Translations under genes and position numbers: made by a program
NCBI RefSeq assembly: GCF_022539315.1
Contig: NC_066313.1
Coordinates: forward strand, 67,893,934-67,957,933
Direction: 5' to 3'
Source: Serinus canaria
Lineage: Eukaryota; Chordata; Aves; Passeriformes; Fringillidae
Length of the DNA: 64,000 nucleotides
Shown here: positions 36,495 to 48,845 of the stretch, piece by piece
How the letters are laid out: each line of letters opens with the position of its first letter
How positions within the stretch are numbered: the first letter of the stretch is position 1
The notes under the pieces: generated by a model
The model's input: the letters and a program-made list of their open reading frames with translations, nothing else
Told to the model about the DNA's origin: nothing
Database searches by the model: none

Positions 36495-37289
36495 ACTCCC
36501 TCCATTCCCAGAGCCTTCTCCAGACTGAATAAACCAAACTCTTTCCTCTTTTCCTCATATAAAAAAACCTTCCAAGCTCTCGTTTATCTTTATTGCTCTT
36601 TCCTGGATGCGCCATAGTATGTTCAAGTTTTGATCCTGCTGACAAGGACAGAATTAGACCCCATATTCCATCTGTGTCCCAGCAGATAAGAGGGGAAGGA
36701 TCCCATCCCCTAGCCTATTGGCAATAGTTAGTCACAATCCAGTCCAGAAGGTTGTTGGAACTCGTTTTTGCAGGGACACATCAGTGCCTCATGAGCATCT
36801 TTGTGTCCCCCTGGAGATCAGGGCCTTCTCTGAAAGCTGATTCCCATAGAGTTTGTCTCTAGACTGGATTGGTGCACAAGGTTGATTTCTAATGGCAGGA
36901 CTAAGTGTTTCCCACTGCTGAACTTCATGAGATTCCTATTGGTCCATTTCTTCACTCTGTCTAGGTCCCTCTGCAAGGCAACCTTACTGTTTAGTACATC
37001 AGTCACTACTCTGAGTTTTATGGTGCCTGGAACCTTGCTGAAAGTGCACTTTGGCACTCTGCCATCTAGGTCATTAACAAAGGTGTTCAACATTGCTGAG
37101 CACAGTATTGGTCCCTGGGAAACACCAGCAGTTACTGGCCTCCAGATGGAGTTCACACCACTGATCACAATGGTCTGAGCCCAGAAGTTCTGGCAGTTTT
37201 CAGTGCACATCACTGTCCACTTAGTGGAATTTTATGGGAGACAATGTCCAAAGCCTTGCTCAATTGATAAAAACAAGCAGGGCTCCCCC
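36495..37289 (-). mobile_element. CR1 LINE, minus strand, 3'-side segment (split by an LTR)
   Basis: Read on the minus strand this is CR1 ORF2. The low-coordinate end matches the CR1 block complementary to TTCTCCAGACTGAATAAACC and CTTTCCTCTTTTCCTCAT, near the ORF2 C-terminus. The high end reaches the reverse-transcriptase region and a CCAAAGCCTTGCTCAATTGA block at about 37249. The copy stops sharply at 37290, where an LTR begins, and resumes beyond it at about 37794. The frame is broken and the 3' UTR is missing, so the copy is dead. Confidence 0.85.
36818..37213 (-). pseudogene. Dead CR1 ORF2 reverse-transcriptase remnant (131 codons)
   Basis: This minus-strand open frame is the palm part of a CR1 reverse transcriptase. 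The segment PVTAGVSQGPILCSAMLNTF corresponds to the conserved SGVPQGSILGPLLFN region, and FVNDLDGRV and QRDLDRVKKWTNRNLMKF follow in the right order. The catalytic Asp-Asp of the FADD box is lost: the corresponding stretch reads VPGTIKL. The protein would also be truncated at both ends. It is therefore a fossil of a non-LTR retrotransposon and has no enzymatic role. Confidence 0.85.
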
Positions 37290-37793
37290 CATACTGGTTT
37301 TGCCTGCAGCTGAGTAAATTTTCTTTGCAACAGTCCTCATGGTGCTATGTTTTTTTAGCTAAAGCTTAAATGATTCTTTAGCTATTGCTGTGCAGTTCTT
37401 TCACAGTGTCAAGGACTTCTCTGTTTCTCATTCTGATCCCTCAGCAAGTAGACTGGGGTACATGAGAAATTGAGACAGCTGATCCAAATTGACCAAAGAG
37501 ATATTTCATACTATAAGATGTTGTGTTCAGCAATAAAAATGGGAAGGCAATGGCAGAAAGGGAGTTTTTCTAAAACTGCCATTGCTCAGTGACTGGATGG
37601 ACATTTGTCTGCTAGCTGTGAGCAGTAACATTTGCATCAGTCACCAAGGTTTTGTTCTGTTATGTTTTTCTTTCCCTGGTGAGTTTTCTTTTTGTCCTTT
37701 CAGTTCTCTCAGCCCTCTGACTGCAGGCAGGGGTGTCTCTGTAAGAGAGGGGCTGTGTGGAGTTTGGTTGCCTGCAGGGATTAACCCACCACA
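37290..37793 (+). mobile_element. ERVL-like solo LTR inserted in a CR1, plus strand
   Basis: The left edge aligns with the 5' terminus seen at 2424 (…GGTTTTGCC then GAGTAAATTTTCTTTGC). The order of blocks is GATCCAAATTGACCAAAGAG with ATTTCATACTATAAG near 37476-37520, then TCAGCAATAAAAATGGG. The CAGTGACTGGATGGACATTTG block follows at 37588, then a GTGAGTTTTC and CTCTCAGCCCTCTG region. The 3' end is GGGATTAACCCACCACA at 37793. Together they give an almost complete 0.5-kb LTR. The flanks CCCCC and CCAAC may be a decayed 5-bp target duplication, the size expected for ERVL. There are no internal viral genes. Confidence 0.8.
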
Positions 37794-38025
37794 CCAACTC
37801 ATTCACTGAGCAAGTCATTTTGCTGTAGGGAGCAACAAGTCTGGTCAGGTGTGGTTTCCCCTTTGCCAGTCTATGTTGACTACTACCAATTATTGTCTTG
37901 TTTTTCATGTGCTTGGAAATTTTCTCAGGATTGTGTACTCCACCATCTTCACAGGGATTCAGGTGGGGCTAATCAGTCTGTAATTCCTTGGATTGTCTCA
38001 AATTCCAGACCTTGGATCTAGCTGC
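37794..38025 (-). mobile_element. CR1 LINE, minus strand, 5'-side segment (continuation)
   Basis: Immediately after the LTR the CR1 alignment resumes with TCATTCACTGAGCAAGTCA, TTTGCCAGTCTATGTTGACTACT, TTGTTTTTCATGTGCTTGG and CAGTCTGTAATTCCTTGGAT. These are all minus-strand CR1 ORF2 blocks upstream (5') of those in 36495-37289. The continuity of coordinates on the CR1 shows the LTR landed inside a pre-existing CR1. The outer end near 38025 is approximate. Confidence 0.75.
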
Positions 38026-41000
38026 TGCTTTCTCACTAATATTAAAGGAAGAAATATAGAAGAAACAAACTTAGATATGATGAAAGTAACAAACTGAAGT
38101 CAACTTACTCTTTCCTTAGTCCCTTTGAACACCTTAGTGCTGGAAAATTCTCTAGATCCTTCTTGCTATGAGGGAAGTGTTTGTGTTAAATGGATAAGGA
38201 AAATAAACAAAGAAACACACACAAAAAAACCCCAACATCCTCCTCCCCCATAAACCTCAAGAATGGAATATTCAGAAATTTTCTTTTTAAAAATTTCCTG
38301 GACAGCTGAGGACTTCTTGGTCACTGAAGCAGAGAACTTCACTGAAGTGAGGATAGTATTGCCATATCGTCACAGAAGGTTTCACCCTACATTTGACTGA
38401 GGGGACAGTTAGAAGTGAGAAGTGATGGGTCTGTAATCTGGAGAATCAGGCACTGTGGGGTTGCTTAAATGTAAGTGGAAGTGAAGGCTACAATTGATAT
38501 CATTAAGTTTAAGAGACAATGACTTTGCTGTATTACCATGGCACAAAGAGTCTCAGAAAGACAGGGCAGGAAGAATTCTAATGAGTCTACTTATCCCAAA
38601 TACCCACAAAGCAGGATAAAATAAAGATAGAATAATCCTGATGATTTTGCCTTACTTATTTTTAAAGGCTTCTGCTGAAGAATATTCTACAGAAATAAAA
38701 GAATTCTTCATCACAGCCTTTAGCAGATCTATTTGAAGTGGGGGTAAAGTAGTTTGCCGGAAATAAAATAGTAGTCCTTAGCACTAGGAATATTAGAAAT
38801 GGTGTGATACTGTTGAAGTACCTTTTATACATACATAGTTAGAAGAACTAACAAAAAAAAAATCCAGCTGATGTCAATCAATAGACTCTTATTGACTTCA
38901 ATAAAACTAAGTCTATTTACAGCAGCTAAGACCCTGGTTCCAAATTTTGTAGCTCAATCTCACCATGAAACAAAGAGGAGAAGTTAGAGAAACCAAACCA
39001 CCCACAAAATTAAATTGATCTGCAAATGTGGAGTATTTCTCACCATAAATTAATTTGTCAGCACATACTGCCTTTTATAAAGTAATTTCAAGAATCTCAT
39101 TTAGCACTGGAGGAACTGAAGTGTCAGTCAATTGTAGTTTGTATGTTTTACCCTTCAGCATCCCCACTATAAATGACTAAAAATAGGATTTTTAATGGAA
39201 ATCCTACAAAATCCCTGAAACAACAGCAGAACAACTTTAGCTGCAGTAAAACAGCATAAAGCAAATTTACTAGAATAATGTGTAGCCTGCTCATCATCAC
39301 AAGTGTGGTAACATTTTAAGTAATGGGATATCTGCTCCCTGGGCACACTGCTATTAGAATGAGTCCACAACAAACGTGTTCATTAAACTGAATCTGCTCA
39401 CAACAAAAATGTAGAAAGAGCTGCCAGAGAGATTGCTTCTTTTAGTTTCCTTTGTTTGTCTTTTCCTATTCTTCCACCTCTTCTGTATTTGAAAGGAAAA
39501 TAGTTTTCTTTTATAGCCACTTTAATTTATGGTCGTTTTTTTGATTTCTCCTACATGAGCTTCATACAGAAATTCGTGTTTCTTCTGTTAAGGTTCATTT
39601 TACTCATTCATTGGACTAGATTATAGGAAAAAGCATATGAGTTAACTGCAAATATCTTGTGTATGATTTTTGTGGTAGCTTCCTTTTTGTCAGCTGCATG
39701 AGTGATGTTTTCTTCCAGTTGCATGATAGAATTTTATTGTGCTGGGAATAAAAAACGTGTCACAGGCATTTAAAATCTGTTTAGAGGACTTGATTAATCT
39801 AATAGAAGAGCAGATGAGCTCTCCTTTCCTTCTCTTTCTCTCTCTCTCCCTTCCACTGCTATATTTCCTCACTCACTAGTGGCTTTTATTATGGCAATTT
39901 ATCTAGATTTAGCAGAGCTGAAGGGGAATATAGAGGAAGAAGTGCCTTCCTATGTAGTTAATAGTTACTCTGCGACATGAATGGTTGTTTCAGGTTACAG
40001 AAAGAGTGATGAAGACAATGCAGTTTCTAGTAATTGAACTTATTTGAACTGGTTCTATTGTCCCTGATAAATGATGTAAATCAGGAGTAGAGCTGGTTGC
40101 AGATATAAAACTAGTGAACATGTACTGAGGATCAGGGTCAGATGCTATCTAAATAACAAACTATAAATTTGAGTGTTTTTTTCACAGTTGTAAAGAAATT
40201 TGGCAATTGTGAGAAGTGTGTGGAGGTTTAAATGATTTAATATTAATAATCAAGTCTTTGGAGTAATTAATTGCTAATGATTTTCTTTTTCTATTTTTTT
40301 TAACTTTGAAATAGATGAAGCCATAGTCTAACAAAAAATAAAAAGTGCTAAGTTTCTGAAAAATAATGCTGGAAAATAGAGCTCCTACACCAAAAGTTAC
40401 AAAAGTGACTGATATTGTACTCTGAATTTTGACAGAATCAGAATGCCTGCATTTCACTTCTTAGAAAACATTTGGGTGTCTACCTTTTTTAGCGATTCTC
40501 TTTCAAAATATTAAATATGTAATAATTTCCTTTGTCAGAAAGGGGAAAAATAAATTCAAATGGGGCTAGAGCTAATGGGACTAGTTCACTTTGAGCAAAT
40601 GTTAACTGGAGGTGATGTCATGGAGTTCTTCAATTCTGTCTTAGAGAAAAAAAGGTTTTTCTCAGAAACTTCATATCATGTAATATTTTTTGCTTAACTT
40701 GAGCAGTCACTGAGCCATTGTAATTCTGTCACTGCCTGAGCTCAAAGGAGTTTCACAGTCAGCATAAAATCAGTATACAGCCAGAAACTGAATATCTTCA
40801 GGAGATACACTCTCCAAGGTCACCTACTCACACAATGCAGACATTGCTCATGGAATTACATTTTTCCTGCACACTAGGATAGCTAGAGGAGATGAAAAAG
40901 TACTGGGGGTCAATGGGAATTTGAACAGATCTAATGTAAACAGTCTTAGGAACCTACCTGCACTTTTTAACAGTGTTTTAGCTTCTAGGGCATCCAGATA

Positions 41001-42115
41001 GGGCAGGTATGACCTCTGAGCATGCTCCCAGCTTTTTTACAAGTTGTTCTTGATCACACTGTTGAGTCTGTTGATTATCCTTCAGAGAGAATTTTTTCTG
41101 CATCCCAAGTGGATGGAAACTACAGCCTTGGGCATATAATTTTACATATCTTAGTGCTTAGTGTTTTCTGATGACTCAAGGCTAGTTTCTTCCTCAGAAA
41201 CTCAGGATTTTTTTTAAATCTTTGCTCTAAAACATTCTTACACATTCTGTAGGAAAGGCTTGGGGACCAGGAGTGGTTCTGGATTCCTCTTTTGTGACAA
41301 CTCACTTTAAAGTGATAACTTGATATAGCTTATAGGAAACCTTGTTTTTTTATGGGATACAGAGAGGTGTCACTGAACTTTGGAGAGTGTACCATGAAAC
41401 CTGGAGGCCTCAGTCAGGCTTACAGAGTCTTCATAGAACCAGCAAAAAGACGGATATCTTTGAATGGTCTCTAAGTCAAACAGTGCACTGCCCACAACGA
41501 AATAAGGAACACTGAGTACTGATTGAAGACTCATTTCCTTCCTCCAGCTGTGCCATGAGTTTCTGTGAAGTACTGCTAGCCAGTTGAGATTTGTGTGAGA
41601 CCCTACAGGGGAAGCCAGGTAATGAAATTTAGCTTTGGGCTTTTTTCCTCCCAAACAATTTTCTAATGGTCAGGCAAATGTTTTGATTTCTCCTCTGACT
41701 GCAAGACTCAATCACCTCCTGCTGTGCTAAAAGAGGCACTAACCTCCAAATGGAGCCTTTATTTTGTAGGAGGGCATATGAAAGTTACCCCAGAAGGAAG
41801 GAAGAAACCTACAGTTTCTTGGCTCTGATCACAAGAAGGTTGATTTCTGAATTTCTTAATCTGCTCCCAGGCTTGTTACCCTACATAAGGCAATATTCAG
41901 TGTTTTAATAATCTAATTATTAAAAGAAAAAAGCCTTTAGCTTATAATAGACACTTAGTCAAAACTTGCAGCCTTACATTCATTCTTCTGAGCGCACTGA
42001 AGAAGAACTACAGGTTAAAAAAGAAATTCTATTGTTTGCTAAGCTATAAATGGAACATTAAAAATAAAAAAAGGTTAGCACTCCAGCAGGGAGGGTGGAT
42101 AAATCATATTTGCAA
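38026..42115. other. Unique AT-rich DNA, no gene seen
   Basis: No recognisable gene or element. A short CT-rich stretch lies at about 39826-39852. Confidence 0.6.
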
Positions 42116-42164
42116 GTGTGTGTGTGTATACATATATATATATATATATACATGTGTGTGTGTG
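42116..42164. repeat. Alternating TG / TA / TG repeat
   Basis: Forty-nine consecutive bases alternate purine and pyrimidine without a break: GT units, then a central TA run, then GT units again. The central TACATATA...TATACATG part is self-complementary. Confidence 0.9.
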
Positions 42165-45100
42165 GGTCTGTGTGTGAGAGGTTATATGTGCATATCTTGA
42201 GAAAAAAAAATTATATAAAAGTACGTAGACTTTTGTGAACAGCTGCAATAAACAATACGGAACATATTTAAAATTATCTTCAGCTATTTTAGCCCTTTAT
42301 AGACTTTCTCCATCAATGTTTTTGGTCCTACTAAATTTAAAAGAATGTAATCTAAAATCTGCCCACTCCACCTTATAACAAACAAAAGCAGACATACAGC
42401 CAATTACAACTCTCATTATTTAATATGTCATTCTGTAACCTTCTCTTCTGGCATTGAGATGTCTAATAGAGTTCTTTGACTTTTTCTGTGTGACTTTGCA
42501 CAATTAAATGTTTCTAACTATGGGCCAGATACCTGCTCCTTCACATCTGATTAAAGTGAGATAGATGGGTACTATTTAGCTCTGAGTATTACTTATCATT
42601 CATTACATTTTTCATGAAAATTTTAATTTAAATGTCCCAGTTGCTCAAAATAAGAAAAATTTAAACTCAAGCATATCTCAGAGGCTGTTCAAATAATGAA
42701 TATTTTCTGATTAGAGACTTTCCTATTACAAAGAAAGCAGAACTGTTGGACCTCTGCTGTCAGCAGTCAGAGTTAGCTCATTAGAAAGTGGAAGAAATTT
42801 TGACTGAGTTTTTAATTGTCCAGTACTTACTCAGAAAAGCTTCACCCATTTATTAGTGACTCAAGATTTGAAGAAATACACTTCAGTTCTCTTTGCAATA
42901 GGTATTTGAGGAAAAATTTTGGCTTGCACTGTTATTGATAGAATATCATGCTCAAGACAATGATTAATAGTCTGGATATTCCTCTGAGATAAATGAATAG
43001 TAAGTGTCATGAAGTCACTGAATTACAGTGAAATAAACTTGTAAGATGTGAATGGGACACAACAGTGCTTCTGGAACTACTTTTCACTGTAGTGAGGAAT
43101 GTAAAAATCCTTTCATCCTTCCAAAACAGGTTTTACTTATTTGAACAGATAGATGCCACCTGAGAAAAACAAAACATTCTTTTTTCATTTGGGAACAAGG
43201 AAGAAGAATCTGCATTTGCTTAGCTTTCTTTATTTTTTACGAGTAGTACTCTTCAGGAGCAGAAGACATATTGCATTAAGTAACATATTTTAAAAGATTC
43301 CAGTAAACAAAAATGAAAAACAAAACTCCATAGCGCTTATATTATGCTGTTTGTAGATTATACATACTAAGCAAAGTTCATCCCATCCTTCCAAAATTTC
43401 TGAACAGAAACATATAAATCTTCATTTATATTCCACTTTATCTTTAATGATGATCTATTACAGGTCATAATTTCCTTTCCTAAATATTTACCTCTGGTTT
43501 TATCTTGAGTACTCCCTAATAATATGACTATCAAAATTCCATAAAATATTTACAGAAGTCAGAGGGAAAGTCAGCATAAAATTTAAGAAAATTCTTCAAA
43601 ATGCACAAGTTAAGGCAAAGACTAATTTCTTGGGTTTTTTAGGTAGCTAGCCACATTTCAAATCTGGGAATACAGTTCACAGTATGGCTTCTATAGGTTA
43701 TCTGCCTCTCTGCAGTGTCTGAAAGGGAAGTCAGAGTGAGCAAGTCACTTGAAACATATTTTTCTTGCAAAGAGGAGAAATAAAAGTCTTTTAAAGAAAA
43801 AAAAAAAAAAAACAAACTGAAAAAAAAAAATCCCAAACAAACAAAGAACAGAACTGTAAAAAAACTACCAAACCCTTGACTACAATTAAAAAAAAGATAG
43901 CCTGACTTGGCAGCTACACTCAGCCTTTAGAAGTCTATGTATGAGAACTGAGTTTTGATTAGATGTATAACCTCTTGGGGCCACTGAATATGTAATTAAT
44001 GCTAATTTTTTAATATAAAAAAATATGCAAGCTCATCTTGATGTCTTATAACATCCTGCCTGTCTTCCAGTAGTCCATCTATAGGATCAAGCATCTCCTG
44101 TAGGTACTGGTTTGCCAGGCACACATGGCCCTCTTAGGTACCCAGGTCATCTCAAATGGCCTAGATGGACACTTAAATGTAGCAAATTAATTGAATCCTA
44201 AAACTTTATTATCACAAGCTTTTAAATTTTTGATCTTTTCTGTGACTGCCTGCTGTAAAAACACATGAAAGTTCATCTTTCAGGCTGAACAAACTGTAAC
44301 CCAGGGCTGGTAAAACGTGCTTCCTACTGGAGCGTCTTACTTTTCTGGACAGAAAGTTGGAGTTCAGCAGAATACTGCCAAATGGCTTTCATGCATCACC
44401 AGGAAGAAAGAAAAAGAAGAAATGTAACAATATATTTCAAGTGTTATGACTTTACTGAATATTTTCTGAAAATTTGTCTCTCAATCAGGACTCTTCTAAA
44501 AGAAAGACATTTTCTGTTCCACTAAGACGCACAGGTAGTTACAAAAGGAAGGAAGGAGCTAATCCTTGCCTTAAAGCTGAGCTATTTCTACCTCTAAATA
44601 AAGAGTAGAGAGACTCTTTAGAACTCTACAAGCCAATCAAACAGATCGATGGCTCACTTCAGCAAAACAAAAAACCTTGTAATGAGTGGGACTATAACAT
44701 AACCTCTACTGTGTCTATTGTATCATGTTTTTGTAGTATGATTTAAAAATATTTCAGCATAGCTGGTTTTGAATAACAAACAACATGTTTATCTTTCCAG
44801 TACATAGAAGCATCCTACCATTATATATAAAAATATATAAATTATATATACAAAAATATATAAGTAATTTAAAATAAATATTTGCAAAATAAAAACCCCC
44901 AAAAACTCTTACCTCTTGAGTTTTGTTTAGAAGCTACAAGCAACATATATATTATTGGATGAAGGTTTTTATGGATCTTTTTAAAATAAAAAAGAAATTT
45001 TTTATTAATGAATGAATGTGGAGAACTGTAAAAATCCAACATGACTTCATTGCTTTTTGGAATAGAGGTAGCACACCTCTTCTGCAGGATGCATTTAAAA

Positions 45101-45230
45101 TATGAGTGATTAGTATGTCATTTTTTTCAAGGAAAACTGAAAAAGTGCTACACTTCAGTGCTTTTATTGGAACCTTAGATAATTTTATCCTTCTGTATGA
45201 TTGTACATTTATTTGATTTACTGCAGGATC
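42165..45230. other. Unique AT-rich DNA, no gene seen
   Basis: No gene recognised. It holds A-rich tracts at 43797-43812 and 43821-43830 and an AT-only region at about 44820-44880. Confidence 0.6.
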
Positions 45231-45234
45231 TGTT

Positions 45235-45275
45235 TCTTATCAGCCTTCTTATCAGCTTCTTATCAGCTTCTTATT
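45235..45275. repeat. Short tandem repeat of TTCTTATCAGC
   Basis: Four near-identical units of 10-11 bp (CTTATCAGC with TTC spacers) run up to the start of the inverted repeat at 45280. Confidence 0.85.
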
Positions 45276-45279
45276 AGCC

Positions 45280-45365
45280 TTTTTATGGCTCAAAAACCAG
45301 CCTTTTTATGGTTTTTGAGCCATAAAAAACAAGCTGTTTTTCTATGGCTCAAAAACCAGCTTGTT
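45280..45365. repeat. Compound inverted repeat (two overlapping hairpins)
   Basis: The arms TTTTTATGGCTCAAAAACC (45280-45298) and its exact complement (45310-45328) form a 19-bp perfect stem with an 11-nt loop. A second stem overlaps: AACAAGCTGTTTTT (45328-45341) pairs with AAAAACCAGCTTGTT (45351-45365), with one extra base. The core TATGGCTCAAAAACCAGC therefore occurs three times, twice direct and once inverted. I do not recognise it as the end of a known transposon. Confidence 0.9.
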
Positions 45366-45943
45366 GCTAAACAAGGGTCAATTTATCCTGGTCATCCTCC
45401 AGCTGTGCTACTCATCCCACCCCTGCACCCGGGCTGTTCTTGTGCAGACCAGAGGGTTTGACACCATAAACCTCCACTCCTCCCCCTTGGCAAACCTGGC
45501 CTCAGCAGAGCACCTTGCCATTCAACAGGTTCCTAGATATAATCTGGGGGATCTGTCCTCCATGGTGCCCTGTAGGGACTTCCTTGCCCTCATTCAGGTC
45601 CTGGGTGTAACCTCAGTCTCAGCTGTGTTGACTTTTTGATCCCTTTCCTCGATGCCACCCCATGCTTTTTCCTCAGCAGATCTGTCCATCACTTTCTTGC
45701 AGCACTGCTGGTAGTAATGTTCTCTCCAGCCATCCTAGCTTAAAGCCCTTCTAATGAAGTCAACAGTGTTTTCTGACATTAAAATTTAAAAAAAACCCCA
45801 CTGTTATCCCCTGCATTGCTATTTTAATTTTATTGCAGATGCTGAAAAAAGAGGGTGATCATTTATTCTACTGCCATACCTGTATAAAGTTCACCACTAA
45901 ATCATATTCCAAATGACCTCTTGCCCTGAAAATATCCTTCACT
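45366..45943. other. GC-richer unclassified segment
   Basis: Positions 45380-45745 are clearly richer in C and G than their surroundings and carry an open frame of 92 codons (45361-45639, plus) with no motif I recognise. It could be a diverged repeat (LTR-like in composition) or unique sequence. I found no terminal repeats or splice-site context to decide. Confidence 0.4.
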
Positions 45944-46085
45944 TGTAGTGGGTCTGGCTGGAACAGAGTTAATTTTCTCAAGAACAGGTTGTGCATGGCA
46001 CTGTTTTGGTTCTGTGCTGAGGACAATTATAATATTACAAAGATGTTTTTAGGCTTCAGTGAGGGATAGAGGGCAGGAACTAAAC
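45944..46085 (+). mobile_element. 5' end fragment of an ERVL-like LTR, plus strand
   Basis: It begins TGTAGTGGGTCTGGCTGGAAC, followed by CAGAGTTAATTTTCTCAAG. This is the same GAGTTAATTTTCTTC block as in the LTR 5' ends at 2424 and 37290. A GTTCTGTGCTGAGGACA and AAAGATGTTTTTAGG block follows, equivalent to the next conserved part. Homology fades after about 46085 and the 3' half is missing. Confidence 0.6.
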
Positions 46086-48480
46086 ATAGAGTCTACTCAA
46101 TGACTGTGTGGGAGGTGGTATTTTTCCTTAACTTCACAAGTTGTCTCTCTGTGGACCCTGTATACAATGTCTGTATTCTTTCTTCCTCCAGGATGAGGAT
46201 GTGTGGACATCTCTTTTCTCTCAAATTTTCTCTTTCATTCCATATTATATCTGTTTTAAAAAGACTAGCTGTGGAGTACAGAGATTGCCGAGGGTTTTTC
46301 ATAGCATATCCATAATTCAGAAGTTCAGACTTGAAAACACACAGAAATTTTAAGTTTCATTGAAAAGTTTGAACCCCTTATCTCCCAGAACAGTTTCTAC
46401 ATGTCAGAATGGAGTATGCCACTGTCAAAATTCACTGCCAAAGAGTAGAGCCAGAAGAGTGCCCAGGTTCTCTCTTGGTGACAGACTTACTAGGGCAACA
46501 GTCAATACCATTCATCCCATCTACAGTGAGAGGAGAGAGGATTTCAACTTCCTGGTCCCATACTACAAAGATATTGCAGTGTGTAATAACAAGCCTGAGT
46601 CATAAAATCTCTGCAGAGACATATTCACCATTCCTATTTCCTTTATATGCATTTGTCCTTAACACACACACTGACTTCTTTTTGAAGAATTACATTGTGC
46701 ATTCCTGATACAAGTGTGAAAATAACTGGATTCCATAGAACTCTAAAGGAAGTTTATTGTAACTATATGAAAGAGGGTGCCTTTGAACAAAAAGTTAATA
46801 CTTGTTCTTTACTACATCTCTTTTCAGACATGTATTTAATCATTTAAGGCAGCAGAAGTTTTTCCTGGGAAAGAAAGTATGAGAAGGAATCAAAGATATT
46901 TTCATATTCAAACCAAACCTTAAAACTGATACTTTCCATATATTTCAGATTTCACATATCTAGGTTTCAGGTGAAAAGCAAATACAGCAATAGACTGAGA
47001 AATATAGATGGAAAAAATTGCTTGATATGAATAAACAGAGATAATGAGCTCATATTGCTTCAGATGTGCCTGTTCGTGCTGTGCATTTGTGCTGATGGAA
47101 GCAAAATTAAAAAAAAAAAAATTAAGTGCTGGACAGCTCATTGTCTTGCCCAAGGCTTGAAATAGTTACATTTTAGAAAGAGAAATATGCCACCTGGGTA
47201 ATAATTTAAAAATATGGATATAAAGTTTCTGACTTCTATGAGGTGTTATCAAAGTCAAATCCATCGTTTTGACAGTACATCATGGATGGTAGCTATAGAT
47301 CTCAGTCCTTTTGTAATTAGCAAGTTTATGAGGAAGTAATGGTCCATTATTCTCTTATAAATTGTTTGAAATTTGTCCTGTCTTTAGAAAGGGTGACTTT
47401 CGAGTTCACAAGTATATTGGTAGGTATGTCTTGAAGTAAGCTGCTCTGAAATCCAGCAAGGTGATAGTGACAGCACAACAAAACACAACAAAATAAAATT
47501 TATACTCTTTACAATAATTCAGATTTTTAAACACTGTTTTAAAATATGTATCTTTTTAGCCAATTAGCTTCTTGAAGTAAATTAACTTTTACTTTCTCTT
47601 ACAATTTTTCTGTTTCTCTTTTTTTCTATTTTAGAAACTGAAAAAATAAGCACATTTCATTTCAGTGATTTTACGTATATACAAAGTGCTCTTGAGAAAA
47701 TATACTAACACAAAATGACAATTTTTTTTAATGTGGTGAAGAAAAACCTGATGGTTTCATATCAAAACATATGAACTGAAACTGGAAATACAGATATGTT
47801 TTAAAGGCAGAGTGGTTTACATTCAAAATTAACCTACCCAAAGACAGATTGTAATCTGTAAAAAGAAATTGTGGGGTCGGGATGACATAATTCAGCTTCA
47901 CTGAATTAAAGAAAAAAATCCACTAGTACCACTTGCCTATCTACCCTTGAGTATGTCATTCACCTGCATATGTTACAGTGCATTCAGATTTTTTTCCAAT
48001 GTTATAAAATATGATTTGGTATTTTCATGATCACCATAACTGATTTTTTCCAATGCCAACTCTAAAATGCCTAATCTGTTTCTATGGTTTCACTCACATT
48101 GTCATCAGGACAGATTGAATTTCTTTTTTGAATGACAGCTGAAAAAGAATGTTGAAATAGATATGAAATTTGCCTATGTCAAAAGCACAGTAATTTTGTT
48201 AAGCTATGTGTATCATATTCTGTTACAGTGTAATTTTATTTTCAAAGTATAAAAATTGAACTGAAAAGAGCTTTTAACTAATCTTTTACTTATGCTTTCC
48301 TTAGTACTTTTCCCAATGGACAATAACTAACATTTTTTATGCCTTTGAAATTCTGTTAATTACTTTGTATTAGAATCCATGTTTGTTTATTTAATTCAAA
48401 CAGATTATTTCCTCTTGAAAAACTTCTATGATTACTAGAAACAATGTGTATGCAGTATGTACAGTACATTTCATTTGTTT
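46086..48480. other. Unique DNA, no gene seen
   Basis: Overlapping open frames at 46093-46708 on both strands have no recognisable motif. I see no splice or promoter context that would make one of them a real exon. Confidence 0.55.
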
Positions 48481-48845
48481 AGCCTGGAGAAAAAAAAGAC
48501 TCCAGGGAGAACTTGTGGTACTTTCAGTACTTAAAAGAGGGTTAGAGAAAGATGGAGAACAACTTTTAATCAGTCTGCAGCAACAGGACAATAGGCAATG
48601 GTTTTAAGCTGAAAAAACTTAGATTTAGACTGGACAAACCAAATTTTTTTATGAAGGTGGTGAGACACTGAGACAGATTGTCCAGAAAAGTTGTGGATGC
48701 CCCATCACTGTTAGTGATCTAGGTCAGGTTGGATGTGACACTGGGTAACCTGATCTCTCGGAAGTTGCTACTGCAAAGAGGGTTGAAATAGATGATCTTT
48801 AAGGTCTCCTCCAATGCAAAACTTCCTACAATTTTGTGATTCTTA
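48481..48845 (+). mobile_element. CR1 LINE 3' end, plus strand
   Basis: The segment runs through AGCCTGGAGAAAAAAAAGAC, CAACAGGACAATAGGCAATGG, a CTTAGATTTAGACTGGA block, TTGTGGATGCCCCATC and GGTTGAAATAGATGATCTTTAAGGTC-like blocks. It ends CAATTTTGTGATTCTT. This is the C-terminal and 3' UTR part of CR1 with a decayed ATTCTATG-type tail at 48835-48845, which fixes the orientation and true 3' end. It carries many stops and indels. Confidence 0.8.
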
